64,000 nucleotides of DNA from the NCBI RefSeq assembly GCF_010894405.1, contig NZ_JAAIYA010000019.1, positions 1-64,000 on the forward strand. Direction: 5' to 3'. The stretch comes from Pyxidicoccus caerfyrddinensis. GTDB taxonomy: Bacteria; Myxococcota; Myxococcia; Myxococcales; Myxococcaceae. This document shows, piece after piece, positions 44,807-53,051 of the stretch. The notes beneath the pieces are model-generated. The model had not been told where the DNA came from. It saw nothing but the letters and a program-made list of their open reading frames with translations, and ran no database searches. Positions within the stretch are counted from its first letter, which is position 1. Each line of letters starts with the position of its first letter. Both the position numbers and the translations under genes were made by a program.

Positions 44807-46120
44807 CTACTGGGTGAGGTAGAAGACGCCGAGGCACATCTCGTCGTCGGTGCCCTCACCCCACTCGCGGTCGGTGGAGCCGGGGGCGCTGTTGTCCCAG
44901 TGGCACTCCACGTTGAGCTTGTCCCCGTTCCACAGCTGCACGGGCTTCTGGAGGCTGTAGCTGCCCTGCCAGTGGAAGTCCCAGCGGGGGATTTCGAGGA
45001 GGCACTCGCGGGCGCCGGACTGGCGCTGGATTTCCGCGCGGGCGTGGGTGCCCCGGGTGTGCATGTGGAGGGCGGCGGAGTGGATGGTGACGGGGACGTT
45101 GTTATGGAGGACGCCCCCGGTGATGAAGCCCAGGAAGGGCGTCAGCTCCATGGACCACAGGTGCTTCGTGTCCTCGTTGCCGGCGGGGATGCGCATGGGG
45201 ATGGTGCCATTCACCCATGAGGGGTTGGACCAGGGCTGCACGTAGGCGACCTTGTTCACGGTGTCGTCGACCTTGAAGGCGACGGCGGAGCGGTCGGCGA
45301 CGGCGGACTGGCCGTGGTCGTTGTAGTGGACCTGGAGGACGACCTTGGAGCCGGGGTCGACGCGCAGGCCGGTGCCCGCGGGGAAGTCCTGTCCGAGGCT
45401 GCCGGGGGCCCAGCCGCCGAGCCACGTGGCGCGGGTGGCGTCCGGCCCGCCGGGGCCGCCGAAGCAGGTGTAGCCGGGGCCCGGGGAGGCGGCGTCGCGC
45501 GCCTCATAGCCCTGCACCTCGGAAGGCGTCGCGAGGTAGGCGATGACGTGGTGGACGGTGGCGCGGCTGCCCGGGTCGGCGCGGAAGCCGGTGATGTAGC
45601 GCGTGCGCGTCTCCGGCCAGTCGATGAGGAAGCACCGGTAGTCGTCCGGGGACTGGGTGGGGAGGTAGGACTCCGGCATCTTCAGGACGACGTCCGCGCG
45701 CGACAGGCCGCCGGTGGGCGCGGAGATGGCGGTGGCGGTAGCCGGGTCGCCCTCGGCGGCGCCTTCGTCCACCCAGCGCGTGAGCAGGGCCTGCTGCGCT
45801 TCGTCGAGCGAGCGGTCATGCGCGTACGTGTTGCACTCGGACGACGGGGGCCAGGGCGGCATGGTGCGGGCCTGGACGGCGGCCTTGAGGACGTCGCGGT
45901 GGGCGTAGACGTCGGCGTACGTCTGGAGGGGGAACGGGCCGATGCCGCCCTCGGTGTGGCAGTTGGCGCACTTCGCCTGCACCACGGGCGCGACGTCCTT
46001 GTGCCAGGTGGCCCGAGGCACGGGCTCGGTGGGCGTGGGGGTCGGGTCGTCGCCGCTGCACGCGGTGAGGGCGGCGAGGAGCGCGCCCGGGAGCAGGCGG
46101 AGGAGGGAAGGGCGGGGCAT
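44807..46120 (-). CDS. Cytochrome c / copper type II monooxygenase-like lipoprotein
   Basis: The 437-residue protein has a lipobox (LLAALTAC) and a haem-c motif CANCH near residue 52, with a later Met (RTMPPW) as possible axial ligand. From about residue 140 it resembles copper type II ascorbate-dependent monooxygenases (PHM/DBH fold): copper ligands in ATVHHVIAY and LHMHTRG, and a C-terminal DEMCLGVFYL supplying Met. It should be periplasmic or at the outer membrane, using the haem to feed electrons to copper. The substrate is unknown. This haem-copper arrangement occurs as multi-copy families in myxobacteria as far as I recall. Confidence 0.82.
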   Translation of the reverse strand: MPRPSLLRLLPGALLAALTACSGDDPTPTPTEPVPRATWHKDVAPVVQAKCANCHTEGGIGPFPLQTYADVYAHRDVLKAAVQARTMPPWPPSSECNTYAHDRSLDEAQQALLTRWVDEGAAEGDPATATAISAPTGGLSRADVVLKMPESYLPTQSPDDYRCFLIDWPETRTRYITGFRADPGSRATVHHVIAYLATPSEVQGYEARDAASPGPGYTCFGGPGGPDATRATWLGGWAPGSLGQDFPAGTGLRVDPGSKVVLQVHYNDHGQSAVADRSAVAFKVDDTVNKVAYVQPWSNPSWVNGTIPMRIPAGNEDTKHLWSMELTPFLGFITGGVLHNNVPVTIHSAALHMHTRGTHARAEIQRQSGARECLLEIPRWDFHWQGSYSLQKPVQLWNGDKLNVECHWDNSAPGSTDREWGEGTDDEMCLGVFYLTQ

Positions 46121-46338
46121 GGAGACCTCGAGGACGCGGGGCCCGGGGCACAGGCCCCCGCATCATGCCTCAACACGGCTCCCTGGTTCAGGTTGCGCCG
46201 CGACTGTTGCCCGCTTGCGAAGCGCCGGAGCTTCTCTCTGTCCATTCCGAGCTTCAGTTCCTCATCGATATCGAACCTGGCTGTCCCTGCTCCAGCAGGT
46301 TGTCTGCGCGATGACCCCACTGGTAGGTTCGATGCCCG

Positions 46339-47262
46339 ATGCGGATGCTCCCAACCTGTCGCTGTGTCCTTCTTCTGTGCCTCGCCGCAGTCGTCGCGTC
46401 CGCGCAGGACCGGGACAAGGCGAATGTTCGCACCCTGCTGCTTTCCGAGCACCCGGACGATGCCACCCACCGGCTCTACGTGAAGGGGCAGGTGGTCACA
46501 GTCCTGCAGTTCGACCAGCTTTGCGATCCGGTCAGAACGAAGCTGCTGGGCTGGGAAGGCAGGTTCGAGCCGGTGGGCGTGGTCGGACGGATGGTGCTCC
46601 TGAAGCCCCTCCGCGATCTTGCCGACGAGGAAGCGATTCCCCTTCTCGTCACGCTCGTGGATGGAATGGAGGTTCCCTTCCTCCTGAGACCCGTGGCGCT
46701 TGAAGGGAGACGGTGGCCGGACCAGCAGGTGAACGTGTTCAAGGACCGAGGGAGCTACGACGCCGTCTCCTCGGCCTTGAACGATGCGCTCAAGGACAAG
46801 CGGCGCCTGGAAGAGCAGGTCGAGCGCTATCGCAAGGAAGAGACCTCTGAAGACCATGCTCTCGCCGCGTTGCTGGCCTCGGGTGCGGTCAAGCAGACGC
46901 CGTTCAAGGTCGCGCATCGCATCTCGGGTCGGGACGACGGTGCCACCCTCGATGTCATCTTGTTCCGAGGCCAGGGCAAGGCGGCGGTCGTGCTCAAGGT
47001 CAAGAACCTCGACCCGGAGCAATCGTGGAGCATGAAGACGGTCCGCCTGGTGACAGAGTCCACCGGTATCGACCGGGCAGTGGCCTTCCGCGCGACAGCC
47101 TCTTCCATCACCCCAGGTTCCTCCGGGACGATTGCCATCGTCGCGGACAGGAGCGCGTTCGTGGAGGAGGGCACCCTGACGAACCTCCTTCTGTACGTCT
47201 ATCGCCACGATGGAGCCCAACAGGCCTTCGTTCCACTGGCTCACCAACTGACCGGGGAGTAA
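46339..47262 (+). CDS. DUF2381 family protein, exported
   Basis: A 307-residue protein with a signal peptide (CVLLLCLAAVVASAQ). The rest matches the DUF2381 family, a paralogous group found in Myxococcus and relatives: an N-terminal beta-rich part (LYVKGQVVTVLQFDQLCDP, MVLLKPLRDLADEEAIPLLV), a short coiled coil (DALKDKRRLEEQVERYRKE) and a C-terminal beta domain (VVLKVKNLDPEQSWSMKTVR, TIAIVADRSAF). Its function is unknown. A small lipoprotein gene follows 9 bp later, a frequent partner. The 218 bp upstream are free of genes and probably hold the promoter. Confidence 0.82.
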   Translation: MRMLPTCRCVLLLCLAAVVASAQDRDKANVRTLLLSEHPDDATHRLYVKGQVVTVLQFDQLCDPVRTKLLGWEGRFEPVGVVGRMVLLKPLRDLADEEAIPLLVTLVDGMEVPFLLRPVALEGRRWPDQQVNVFKDRGSYDAVSSALNDALKDKRRLEEQVERYRKEETSEDHALAALLASGAVKQTPFKVAHRISGRDDGATLDVILFRGQGKAAVVLKVKNLDPEQSWSMKTVRLVTESTGIDRAVAFRATASSITPGSSGTIAIVADRSAFVEEGTLTNLLLYVYRHDGAQQAFVPLAHQLTGE

Positions 47263-47271
47263 GAGCGGGGC

Positions 47272-47766
47272 ATGCGCTCCTTGCGACTTGCGCCTGTGTG
47301 CTGCGCCGTCCTGCTCATGACGTCCTCTGGGTGCACGACCGCCGGTGGAGTCGCCCTCCGGGCGGACGGAACTCCCGGGCCGGAGGAATGCTCGAAGAAG
47401 GCTCGCGAGGTCATGCGCTATCTGCGCCTGTTCGTCGGAGAGTCTGCGTGGGTCGAGCTCGACGCGAACCAGAGCCTGTCGGATTCCGTCACCCTGTACG
47501 AAGGGCCCATCGAGAGCATTCTCGAGGATGACCTGGGCTTGCTGGATGCACCGGCTCGGCTCTACGGGCGGGTCTGGACGAGCGGCCCGCAGGCCGTCAT
47601 CCGGTATTACGAGGCCCAGCCGTTGGATGGGGGCGACAAGGTGCCCATCTGTGCCGTCGCCCGCCTCGGAATGAACCAGCTCCGGAAGCGGCCTGATTCC
47701 AAGCCGGGGACCGCCATCCTTGGCTCGTCACGGGCAGGGGTCTACATCGTGGACAGCTTCAGGTGA
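47272..47766 (+). CDS. Lipoprotein paired with DUF2381
   Basis: The 164-residue protein has a lipoprotein signal with lipobox MTSSGC. The mature part is mixed alpha/beta with two more cysteines (GPEECSKKA, KVPICAVAR) that could pair. The terminal GSSRAGVYIVDSFR is reminiscent of small lipoproteins commonly encoded after DUF2381 genes in myxobacteria. No known domain is recognised. The 9-bp spacing to the DUF2381 gene means they are co-transcribed, and the two exported proteins probably interact. Confidence 0.75.
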   Translation: MRSLRLAPVCCAVLLMTSSGCTTAGGVALRADGTPGPEECSKKAREVMRYLRLFVGESAWVELDANQSLSDSVTLYEGPIESILEDDLGLLDAPARLYGRVWTSGPQAVIRYYEAQPLDGGDKVPICAVARLGMNQLRKRPDSKPGTAILGSSRAGVYIVDSFR

Positions 47767-47810
47767 GGAACGGCCACGAGCCGAACTCACCCCGCGCTGC
47801 CTGAATCACC

Positions 47811-50204
47811 TCACGTGGCGACTGTCACCTCCGACCAGTCCGCGGCCACGCGCATCTCCAGCACGCCGCGTTCGACCCGGAACGAAAGCGCACCCTTCAC
47901 CCCGCTCGCATAGGGCAGCCCGTACACGCGCACCGTCTCCTCCGTGCGGGACAGCGGCAGCTTTCCCTCCATCCGCCGCGTCAGCTTGAACTCACCCAAC
48001 CCCAGCGTCCCTTCCACCACCGTGAGGCGCGAGTCCCCATACCCGTCCCCCGCGTCCTCGTAGAGCCGGCCGTGCACCTCCGGCGCCGCGTGCAGGTGCC
48101 ACTCCAGTTCCTCCCAGTTGGCCGTGGTGGTGTGCTTCGCCGGCCGCGTCAGCGTCACCGCGCCGCCCGCGCGCAGCCACACCGGCACCGTGTCCATCGG
48201 CCCCTCCGCGATGACGTGCCGCCCGCCCTCGTGAATCGCCCCCGGGCGCTCCAGTCCCGGCCACTCCAGCCACATCCCTTGCGGCAGGTACGCCAGCCGC
48301 TTCGAGTGCCCGGGCCGCACCACTGGCGCCACCAGCAGGTCCTCCCCGAAGAGGAACTGGTCGAACGCCGCCACCGCCTCCGAGTCCCCGGGCGCGTGCA
48401 TCACCAGCGGGCGCAGCACGGGCAGGCCCGTCACGGAGGCCTCATGCATCAGCGTGTAGAGCGTGGGCAGCAGCCGGTAGCGCCGCTTCAGCGCGTCGCG
48501 CGCCAGGGACAGGTACGGCTCACCGAAGCGCCACGGCTCCTGCGGCTGCGTGCCCTTGCCCGCGTGGTTGCGCATCAGCGGGTAGAAGGTGCCTGTCTGC
48601 ATCCACCGCACGAGCAACTCGCCGCTGGGCATCCCGATGAAGCCGGGGATGTCCACGCCGGTGAAGGGCACGCCCGACACGCCGAGCCCCACCAGCATGG
48701 GAATGGACGTCTCCAGTTGCGTCCAGTGACTGGAGTTGTCCCCCGTCCACACCGCCGCGTAGCGCTGGATACCCGCCGAGCCCGCGCGCGTCAGCAGGAA
48801 GGGCCGCGCCTCCGGCCGCATCTCCCGCAGTGCTTCCCAGGCCCCCTTCGCCATGCCCATGGCGTAGACGTTGTGCACCTCCAGGTGCCGCTTGTCCCCG
48901 TGCCGGGCGTCGTATGGGAGCGTCTTGCCCTCCACCGTGCCCACGCCCTCGGCGCGCTCGTTGGAGATGGTGAAGAGGCCTACGTCCGGCTGCACCGCGA
49001 AGCAGGACGGCTCGTTCATGTCGTTCCAGAAGCCGGCCACGCCCTGCGCCACGAACTCGCGATGCAGGTCGCCCCACCAGCGCTGCACTTCGTCGCGCGT
49101 CAGGTCCGGGAAGACGGCGGGGCGCGGCCACACCTCGCCCACCAGCACGTCGCCCCGGTCGTAGCGCACCAGGTAGTCGCGCCTTCGAGCCTGCTCGTAC
49201 ACGGACCACCCCGGCTCCTGCTTCAGCGCCGGGTCGATGATGGTGACCACGCGCACGCCCTCGGCCGCGGCGTCACGCACGAGCGCCGCCGGGTCCGGGA
49301 AGCGCGTCCGGTCCCACGTCCAGACCTTGTACGTGTCCATGTAATCGATATCGAGGTACACGCAGTCGAGCGGGAGGTCCCGCGCGCGGTAGCCCTGGAT
49401 GACGCCCTGCACGTCCCGCGCATTCTCATAGCCCCAGCGGCTCTGCTGCGCGCCCAGGCTCCACAGCGGCGGGAGCGGCATGCGGCCGGTGAGCGCCGTG
49501 TAGCTCCGCACCACGTCCACAGGCCTTGGGCCCGCGAAGAGGTAGCAGTCCAGCTCCGGTCCCCAGGACTCCCAGGCCAGCGTCTCGCTGTCCGCCAGCG
49601 CCACGTCCACCTCGCAGCGCCACGTCTCGTCGAGGAACAGGCCCCATGCCACGCCGCCGCGCAGACCCATGAAGAAGGGGATGGACTGGTAGAGCGGGTC
49701 CGTGTCCGGGTGGTGCGGCATCACATCCGTGTTCCAGAACGTGAAGTGCATGCCGCGCTTGTCCAGCGGGCCCACCTTCTCGCCGAAGCCCAGGTAGGCC
49801 TCGCCCGGGGGCGCGTGCAGCGTCAGCCACGAGCGGTGCGTGCTCATCGGGTAGCCGGACTTCGTCTCGCCCGCCACGCGCGTGCTGCGCGCCAGCTCGC
49901 GCCCTTGCGCGTCCTGGAAGCTCCACGTTCCGCGGTCCTTCGCCACTTCGAGCAACACGCCCTCCGCGCGCACGCGCACGCGGCCCTCGTCGTGCGTCAC
50001 CTCCAGCGGCCGGAGCCCGTCCTCGGACACCACGGCCCACGAGCGCTTCGCCGGAAGCTCCGGGTGCAGGAAGCCGACGGTGGACGCGGTCGGCGCGTGA
50101 CGCAGTCGCAGCACGCCCGGAAGGGGACACGTGATTTCCAGGGCGGCCCGAGGTCCCCACAGCCGCAGGCGGGCAGGCTCGACGGCCAGGTCTTCGATGC
50201 GCAT
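47811..50204 (-). CDS. GH31 family alpha-glucosidase
   Basis: This 797-residue glycoside hydrolase has the GH31 layout: an N-terminal beta domain, a (beta/alpha)8 barrel from about residue 240 and C-terminal beta domains. The nucleophile Asp is in GFWNDMNEPS (about residue 390), the acid/base Asp in WTGDNSSHW, and the substrate-site motif is LDCVYLDIDYMD. It cleaves terminal alpha-glucosidic (or alpha-xylosidic) bonds. No signal peptide is present, so it probably works in the cytosol on imported oligosaccharides or on storage glucan. It is a single gene, convergent with the DUF2381 pair. Confidence 0.94.
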   Translation of the reverse strand: MRIEDLAVEPARLRLWGPRAALEITCPLPGVLRLRHAPTASTVGFLHPELPAKRSWAVVSEDGLRPLEVTHDEGRVRVRAEGVLLEVAKDRGTWSFQDAQGRELARSTRVAGETKSGYPMSTHRSWLTLHAPPGEAYLGFGEKVGPLDKRGMHFTFWNTDVMPHHPDTDPLYQSIPFFMGLRGGVAWGLFLDETWRCEVDVALADSETLAWESWGPELDCYLFAGPRPVDVVRSYTALTGRMPLPPLWSLGAQQSRWGYENARDVQGVIQGYRARDLPLDCVYLDIDYMDTYKVWTWDRTRFPDPAALVRDAAAEGVRVVTIIDPALKQEPGWSVYEQARRRDYLVRYDRGDVLVGEVWPRPAVFPDLTRDEVQRWWGDLHREFVAQGVAGFWNDMNEPSCFAVQPDVGLFTISNERAEGVGTVEGKTLPYDARHGDKRHLEVHNVYAMGMAKGAWEALREMRPEARPFLLTRAGSAGIQRYAAVWTGDNSSHWTQLETSIPMLVGLGVSGVPFTGVDIPGFIGMPSGELLVRWMQTGTFYPLMRNHAGKGTQPQEPWRFGEPYLSLARDALKRRYRLLPTLYTLMHEASVTGLPVLRPLVMHAPGDSEAVAAFDQFLFGEDLLVAPVVRPGHSKRLAYLPQGMWLEWPGLERPGAIHEGGRHVIAEGPMDTVPVWLRAGGAVTLTRPAKHTTTANWEELEWHLHAAPEVHGRLYEDAGDGYGDSRLTVVEGTLGLGEFKLTRRMEGKLPLSRTEETVRVYGLPYASGVKGALSFRVERGVLEMRVAADWSEVTVAT

Positions 50205-50365
50205 GAGCCCGATACTACGGAGGGCATTCGAGCAGGCGTCACTCGAAGAATGTCAGACGCCTGGGAGATTGTTCTTCGCGGACACCCGATTGCCCTCGCG
50301 CGCGATGCGGCTTCCTGGACCCTGCCGGTGTTCCCTTCGAGGGACGCGGGCGTGGTGGAGGAAGC

Positions 50366-51211
50366 GTGAGGCAGCGGACTTCCCGAGCAGGCCCGTGGTG
50401 GCTCCCGCGCGCTGGATGGGCGGTGGGAGTCTCGGCGGTGCTCCTGTCAGGCGCCGGGTGTGAACGCACCAGGGATACAGGACGCAAGACGATGTCATTC
50501 GACGGACCGCGGGGCGATGCCCTGCACACGCTGAGAAGTGATGGACGCCTGCGCGTGAGGGCGCACGCGCCCCAGGGCGAGCCGGGCCCGCGCGGGCTGC
50601 ACCCGCTGGGGCTGGGCGGCAAGCGGGATGGGCTCCTGTATGTGCCGGAGGGCTACCGGCCGGAGCAGCCGGCCGCGTTGGTGGTGATGCTGCACGGCGC
50701 GGGAGGCAATGCCCGACACTCGATGAGCTGGATGCAGGAGCTGTCGGACGCGTACGGCTTCCTCCTCCTGGCGCCCGAGTCGCGGGCTCCCTCGTGGGAT
50801 TTGGTGATGGGTGAGTACGGGCAGGACGTGGCGTTCCTGGATCAGGTGCTGGAGCACGTCTTCGAGCGTTACGCGGTGGACCCGGAGCGGGTGGTGCTCG
50901 CGGGGTTCTCGGACGGGGCGTCGTATGCGCTGTCGCTGGGCATCATGAACGGCGACCTGTTCCGGCACGTCATCGCCTTCTCGCCGGGCTTCGCGGCGCC
51001 GAGGGACTCGCATGGCTCGCCGCGCCTGTTCGTCTCGCACGGGGACAAGGATGCGGTGCTGCCCGTGGCTCGGTGCAGCCGGCGCATCGTTCCGCAGCTG
51101 GAGGCGGCGGGCCTGGACGTGCGCTACCACGAGTTCAAGGGTGGCCACGTGATTCCGCCCGAGGTGGCACGCGAGGCCGTGGAGTGGCTGTCCGCGGTCG
51201 GCGGGCGGTGA
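50366..51211 (+). CDS. Alpha/beta hydrolase lipoprotein, esterase-like
   Basis: The GTG at 50366, after GGTGGAGGAAGC, gives a 281-residue protein with signal peptide and lipobox LLSGAGC. The hydrolase fold resembles the phospholipase/carboxylesterase and LpqC-like group: LVVMLHGAGGN (oxyanion region), GFSDGASY (nucleophile Ser), VSHGDKDAVLP (Asp) and KGGHVIPPE (His). It should hydrolyse an ester at the cell envelope; the substrate is unknown. It stands alone, divergent from the GH31 gene. Confidence 0.88.
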   Translation: MRQRTSRAGPWWLPRAGWAVGVSAVLLSGAGCERTRDTGRKTMSFDGPRGDALHTLRSDGRLRVRAHAPQGEPGPRGLHPLGLGGKRDGLLYVPEGYRPEQPAALVVMLHGAGGNARHSMSWMQELSDAYGFLLLAPESRAPSWDLVMGEYGQDVAFLDQVLEHVFERYAVDPERVVLAGFSDGASYALSLGIMNGDLFRHVIAFSPGFAAPRDSHGSPRLFVSHGDKDAVLPVARCSRRIVPQLEAAGLDVRYHEFKGGHVIPPEVAREAVEWLSAVGGR

Positions 51212-51264
51212 GGATGGTTGAGGGCGGGCGTGTCGACTCGTGAGATGCTTCATGGGCAACGCTC

Positions 51265-51453
51265 ATGACGACACCCCCGCCCAAGCCACTGCCCTTCCCG
51301 GACAGCATCTGCCACCGCTGCGCCGCGCCGCCGCGCTATGTGGAGTCGCGGACCAGCACGTTCATCATGTGCCCGCTGCTGCCGCAGAAGTACCCGCCGC
51401 AGCCGGTGCGCGCCTGCGCACTGTTCCGTCCCGCGGAGAGCCCCGCCCGTTAG
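51265..51453 (+). CDS. Small conserved-looking protein with CxxC motif
   Basis: This 62-residue frame reads MTTPPPKPLPFPDSICHRC, then a pattern with CP and a final CALF. A C-x-x-C pair plus two more cysteines could bind zinc. Codon use has the strong third-position GC of real genes in the window. I believe similar short proteins occur in related genomes, but this could not be checked. It fills the gap between the esterase gene and the convergent DUF2254 gene. No obvious ribosome-binding site is visible, so confidence is moderate. Confidence 0.55.
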   Translation: MTTPPPKPLPFPDSICHRCAAPPRYVESRTSTFIMCPLLPQKYPPQPVRACALFRPAESPAR

Positions 51454-51465
51454 CGCGCCGTCGCC

Positions 51466-52833
51466 TCAGTGCAGCTGCGGAAGCGTGGGCCCGTGCTCGA
51501 ACCGTTGAAGGGGATTCTGCGCATGTGCCGCCGCCTCGCGCACCGTCTCCAGGTCGGCGGGGAGCAGGTTCGCGCGCTCACAGCCTTGAAGTGTCAGCGC
51601 GAGCTGCCGCTCCAGCTCCGTCCGCGCCTCGGGGCGGTCCATGCCCTCCACCGCCTCCCAGAGCATCCGCAGGGTGCGCACGAGCGCCACCGCCACCTGC
51701 GGGTGCGGAGCCGAATAGAGACGGAGCTGGTCGAACGCGTGGCGCACGTACTCCGAATGGTCCAGGTCCCACGGCCGCAACAGCGTGGAGCCGTTCTCCA
51801 CCACGAGCACCTGCGCAGGCAGCTCGGCGAGCAGCAGCGGCCGGAGGATGGACGCCAGACGCAGCACCACCTCGATGGCGGTCGTGGGGTCATTCACCGC
51901 CGGAGACAGCGAGCGCAGCGCGATGTCCGTGAGCTGCCGCAGCCCGAAGTCCACGTCCTGGTACGTCGTCCGGCGGTCGCCCACCACCACTGCCGCCTGG
52001 AGCGCGCGCGACACCGTCTCCTCCTTCCCGGGGTGGGGCCAGATGGTGGCCAGCGGGATTCCACGCGCGAGGAAGGCGCCGACGCGAGTCTCCAGCCGCA
52101 GCACGCTGCCCGGAGGCACCGCCGCGAGCACCCCCGGGGTGCTCACCTGCTGCACCCACCCGTTGTCCCGCGCGCTCACCACCAGCGGCGGCCCGAGCCC
52201 GGACACGTCCGGGACGTCCTTCGCACGGAGCGCGCGCCCCGCCCGGGACAGGTCGTCCACACGCCGGAGCGTCTCCCCGGTGATGGAGGCGATGATGCCG
52301 CCCACGTACTGCCGCCGAGCAATCCGGTGCAGGTACATCACCAGCGCCAGGACGCTCACCAGCGTGAGCAGCACCGCGACGTCGACGGTGAGGTGCGGCA
52401 CCTCCGACGTCTTCGAGCCGAGGTCCTCCGGCAGTGCCCTGAGCGCGAGCACGCAGTAGGTGAAGACCGCCGTGAGCAGGCCCACCACCACCTTGCCCAT
52501 GCGCTCGCGGAAGAAGGTGTGCAGCACGCGCGGGGAGAACTGTCCGCTGGCCAGCTGCATGGACACGACGATGAGCGAGAAGACCACGCCCACCGTGGTG
52601 ATGGTGGCACCCGCGATGGTGCTCAGCAGCTGGATGCTCGCCTCGGAAGACAGCCGCAGGATGCGGGGCAGCGTGCCCGGCTCCAACGAGCGGTCCACTC
52701 GCGAAAGGACGAGCTCCAGGAGGATGGCTCCCAGCACCATCACGCCGGGAATGAGGAGCAGGCTCTCGCCGAGCCGGTTGGCGAGCGCCCGGCCCCGCAT
52801 GACCAGCAATGAAAGACGAGGGTGCCAGGACAC
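51466..52833 (-). CDS. DUF2254 membrane protein
   Basis: A 455-residue protein with about four N-terminal membrane helices (SLLLIPGVMVLGAILLELVL, TIAGATITTVGVVFSLIVVS, VVVGLLTAVFTYCVLALRAL, LLTLVSVLALVMYL) and a long cytoplasmic part. The motif SMQLASGQFSPRVL and the later ALRSLSPAVNDPTTAIEV are typical of DUF2254. Function is unknown; the architecture suggests a channel-like or sensory inner membrane protein. It diverges from the Ser/Thr kinase gene. Confidence 0.88.
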   Translation of the reverse strand: MSWHPRLSLLVMRGRALANRLGESLLLIPGVMVLGAILLELVLSRVDRSLEPGTLPRILRLSSEASIQLLSTIAGATITTVGVVFSLIVVSMQLASGQFSPRVLHTFFRERMGKVVVGLLTAVFTYCVLALRALPEDLGSKTSEVPHLTVDVAVLLTLVSVLALVMYLHRIARRQYVGGIIASITGETLRRVDDLSRAGRALRAKDVPDVSGLGPPLVVSARDNGWVQQVSTPGVLAAVPPGSVLRLETRVGAFLARGIPLATIWPHPGKEETVSRALQAAVVVGDRRTTYQDVDFGLRQLTDIALRSLSPAVNDPTTAIEVVLRLASILRPLLLAELPAQVLVVENGSTLLRPWDLDHSEYVRHAFDQLRLYSAPHPQVAVALVRTLRMLWEAVEGMDRPEARTELERQLALTLQGCERANLLPADLETVREAAAHAQNPLQRFEHGPTLPQLH

Positions 52834-53051
52834 GCCATGAAGTTAGGGCCGCTCGCTCGCCCTGGCAGGAGGAGCCCGCCCCGCGCCCGTCCCGTGAGCG
52901 ACCAGGCAGCCTCATGCGCTCCGATTTCACCCTGCCGACGGGTGAGCACCGGCCCCATCTCCCGACGCGCCGCGCACAGGCGGAAACCCGGAAGTCCTGC
53001 TCTGGAGATTGCCGCGCGCGAGGGAGCAGGTGGGGATACACTCCGGCCGCT

